DNA from: Gymnorhina tibicen | Taxonomy: Eukaryota; Chordata; Aves; Passeriformes; Artamidae | DNA: 64,000 nt | Assembly (NCBI GenBank): GCA_013399875.1 | Contig: VXAZ01007592.1 | Location: forward strand, 28,483 to 92,482 | Direction of reading: 5' to 3' | In this document: positions 63,151 through 64,000 of the stretch, piece after piece | Position numbering within the stretch: the first letter of the stretch is position 1 | How the letters are laid out: the number at the start of each line of letters is the position of its first letter | The notes under the pieces: generated by a model | The model's input: the letters and a program-made list of their open reading frames with translations, nothing else | Told to the model about the DNA's origin: nothing | Database searches by the model: none | Program-made: the position numbers and the translations under genes

Positions 63151-64000
63151 CAGAGAAGAGACTTCTCGCAGGAGATACATAGAATTTGTTGCAGCACAGG
63201 AAATGTTGTAGTTCACTCAACAAGAGTATAATTTGTTGTGGTGTGCCTGCTGAGGGAAAGCTGCAAGGAGTTTGCCTCGGTGCTCCAGTGATTCTGGAGC
63301 CTTTCCTAGTATATAACCACTCTTCTGAAATCTTCGTTGTCAAGTGTCATGAAGGTATGACATGCACACATAACTCAGGTAGTCTTAAATAAACTTAAAT
63401 TGACTAAATATCTTATTTAGTTTGAAGAATACTTTAATATATGGAATAAAAAAACTTTCTGAACAGAAATATGTAAATTCATGTAAATTCACATAGGGAT
63501 GCTGGCTATCCAGGGAATGAAGAATTGATTTATATAAGTAAAATGTCAGTATTTCTGATACTGGAGAAATGAGCTACTTACATGTTAGAAACTATCCAAG
63601 TTTAAATTCAGATGATTAGTAGTTTACATGAGATGCAGTACTTCTAACTGCTGCCATTATACCACAGTGGTAATAAAGAACAGTTTCTATTTCATTTAAG
63701 AAAGAGTAGCAAGATTTGTTTACAGCTAAAATGTTCCTAGGGTGTATTTATAAAAGACTGCTGCCAGGTGTTTTGTCCTGAGAATGGCAATACCTGGAAC
63801 TTCCTTTTTTTCTTGTATACTTGGGAATTTATCTTTCCATCTGAAAATACAGAGACATATAAAATGCAACATCCTTTAAACAGAACTTCAGTCCTTTTAC
63901 AGAATTCAGATGGTAAATTTGGCTTATTATTAAACTAATAGAAACAATGATGATTTTTTTTGTGTTTGGCTTTTATTAATGTCCTTAAAATAGTGTATCT

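Larger units (their letters stand above)
45721..64000 (+). other. KLHL1: KLHL1 intron downstream of third visible exon (5' part, more than 18.2 kb)
   Basis: The intron starts with a gtaagg donor, and no acceptor with a KLHL1 continuation is seen before the window ends. It holds a 30-bp period tandem duplication (about 48797-48845), a solo LTR (51255-51690), nested CR1 elements (about 51880-53560), a TA run (57255-57270), a polypyrimidine tract (57536-57735), a purine-rich tract (58610-58660), a TA/TG microsatellite (61288-61343), old and young CR1 pieces (61537-61860 and 62246-62487) and a probable LTR (about 62512-63150). Other stretches, including 45721-48796, 48846-51254, 53561-57254, 58661-61287 and 63151-64000, appear to be unique AT-rich DNA. 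Confidence 0.85.

Noticed and set aside
45721..64000. Search for the next KLHL1 exon (BACK continuation, kelch repeats)
   Set aside because: No sequence encoding the expected continuation with a proper acceptor was found, so the exon must lie beyond the window.
1..64000. tRNA, rRNA, snRNA or known microRNA genes
   Set aside because: None recognised on either strand by reading; a covariance-model scan was not possible here.

Overview
The window is nuclear DNA from a bird. It is AT-rich and non-coding apart from three short exons with consensus splice sites. Its interspersed repeats are CR1 LINEs and LTRs of avian endogenous retroviruses. Nothing prokaryotic is present (no dense ORFs, operons or ribosome binding sites). 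The species cannot be named from the sequence; repeat age and type fit a neoavian genome.

The only gene I can support is KLHL1 (Kelch-like 1), on the + strand. Three consecutive internal exons lie at 18130-18312, 30260-30396 and 45524-45720. Their phases join exactly (2/2, 2/1, 1/0). Together they encode about 172 residues: a short pre-BTB segment, the BTB domain and the start of the BACK domain. The first exon (long, variable N-terminus) is upstream of base 1. The rest of BACK and the six kelch repeats are downstream of base 64000. The introns are large: more than 18.1 kb, 11.9 kb, 15.1 kb and more than 18.2 kb.

Layout. 1-18129 (presumed intron 1): mostly unique AT-rich DNA with microsatellites, a 214-bp direct duplication at 8.6 and 10.6 kb, a truncated LTR at 9.8-10.4 kb, and an intact-ended solo LTR of the same family, opposite orientation, at 12.1-13.2 kb. 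18313-30259 (intron 2): an old CR1 remnant on the minus strand at 19.8-20.7 kb, a 57-bp tandem duplication, a CR1 at 23.5-24.1 kb and an interrupted minus-strand CR1 at 26.1-27.1 kb. 30397-45523 (intron 3): a well-preserved CR1 3' end at 34.0-34.6 kb, a probable LTR at 35.0-35.5 kb, a possible LTR end at 36.8 kb and a CR1 at 40.7-41.0 kb. 45721-64000 (start of intron 4): a solo LTR at 51.26-51.69 kb, a nested CR1-in-CR1 at 51.9-53.6 kb, a polypyrimidine tract at 57.5 kb, a TA/TG microsatellite at 61.3 kb, a very old CR1 at 61.5-61.9 kb, a younger CR1 at 62.2-62.5 kb and a probable LTR at 62.5-63.15 kb.

I found no convincing undescribed system. The points most worth checking are the mosaic 214-bp duplication, the shared open frame in the two related LTR copies, the 230-bp unidentified insertion in a CR1, and the 36.8-39.5 kb block with a candidate LTR end and two long unassigned ORFs. 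Family assignments rest on recognising consensus sequence from memory and on manual reading, not on database searches.
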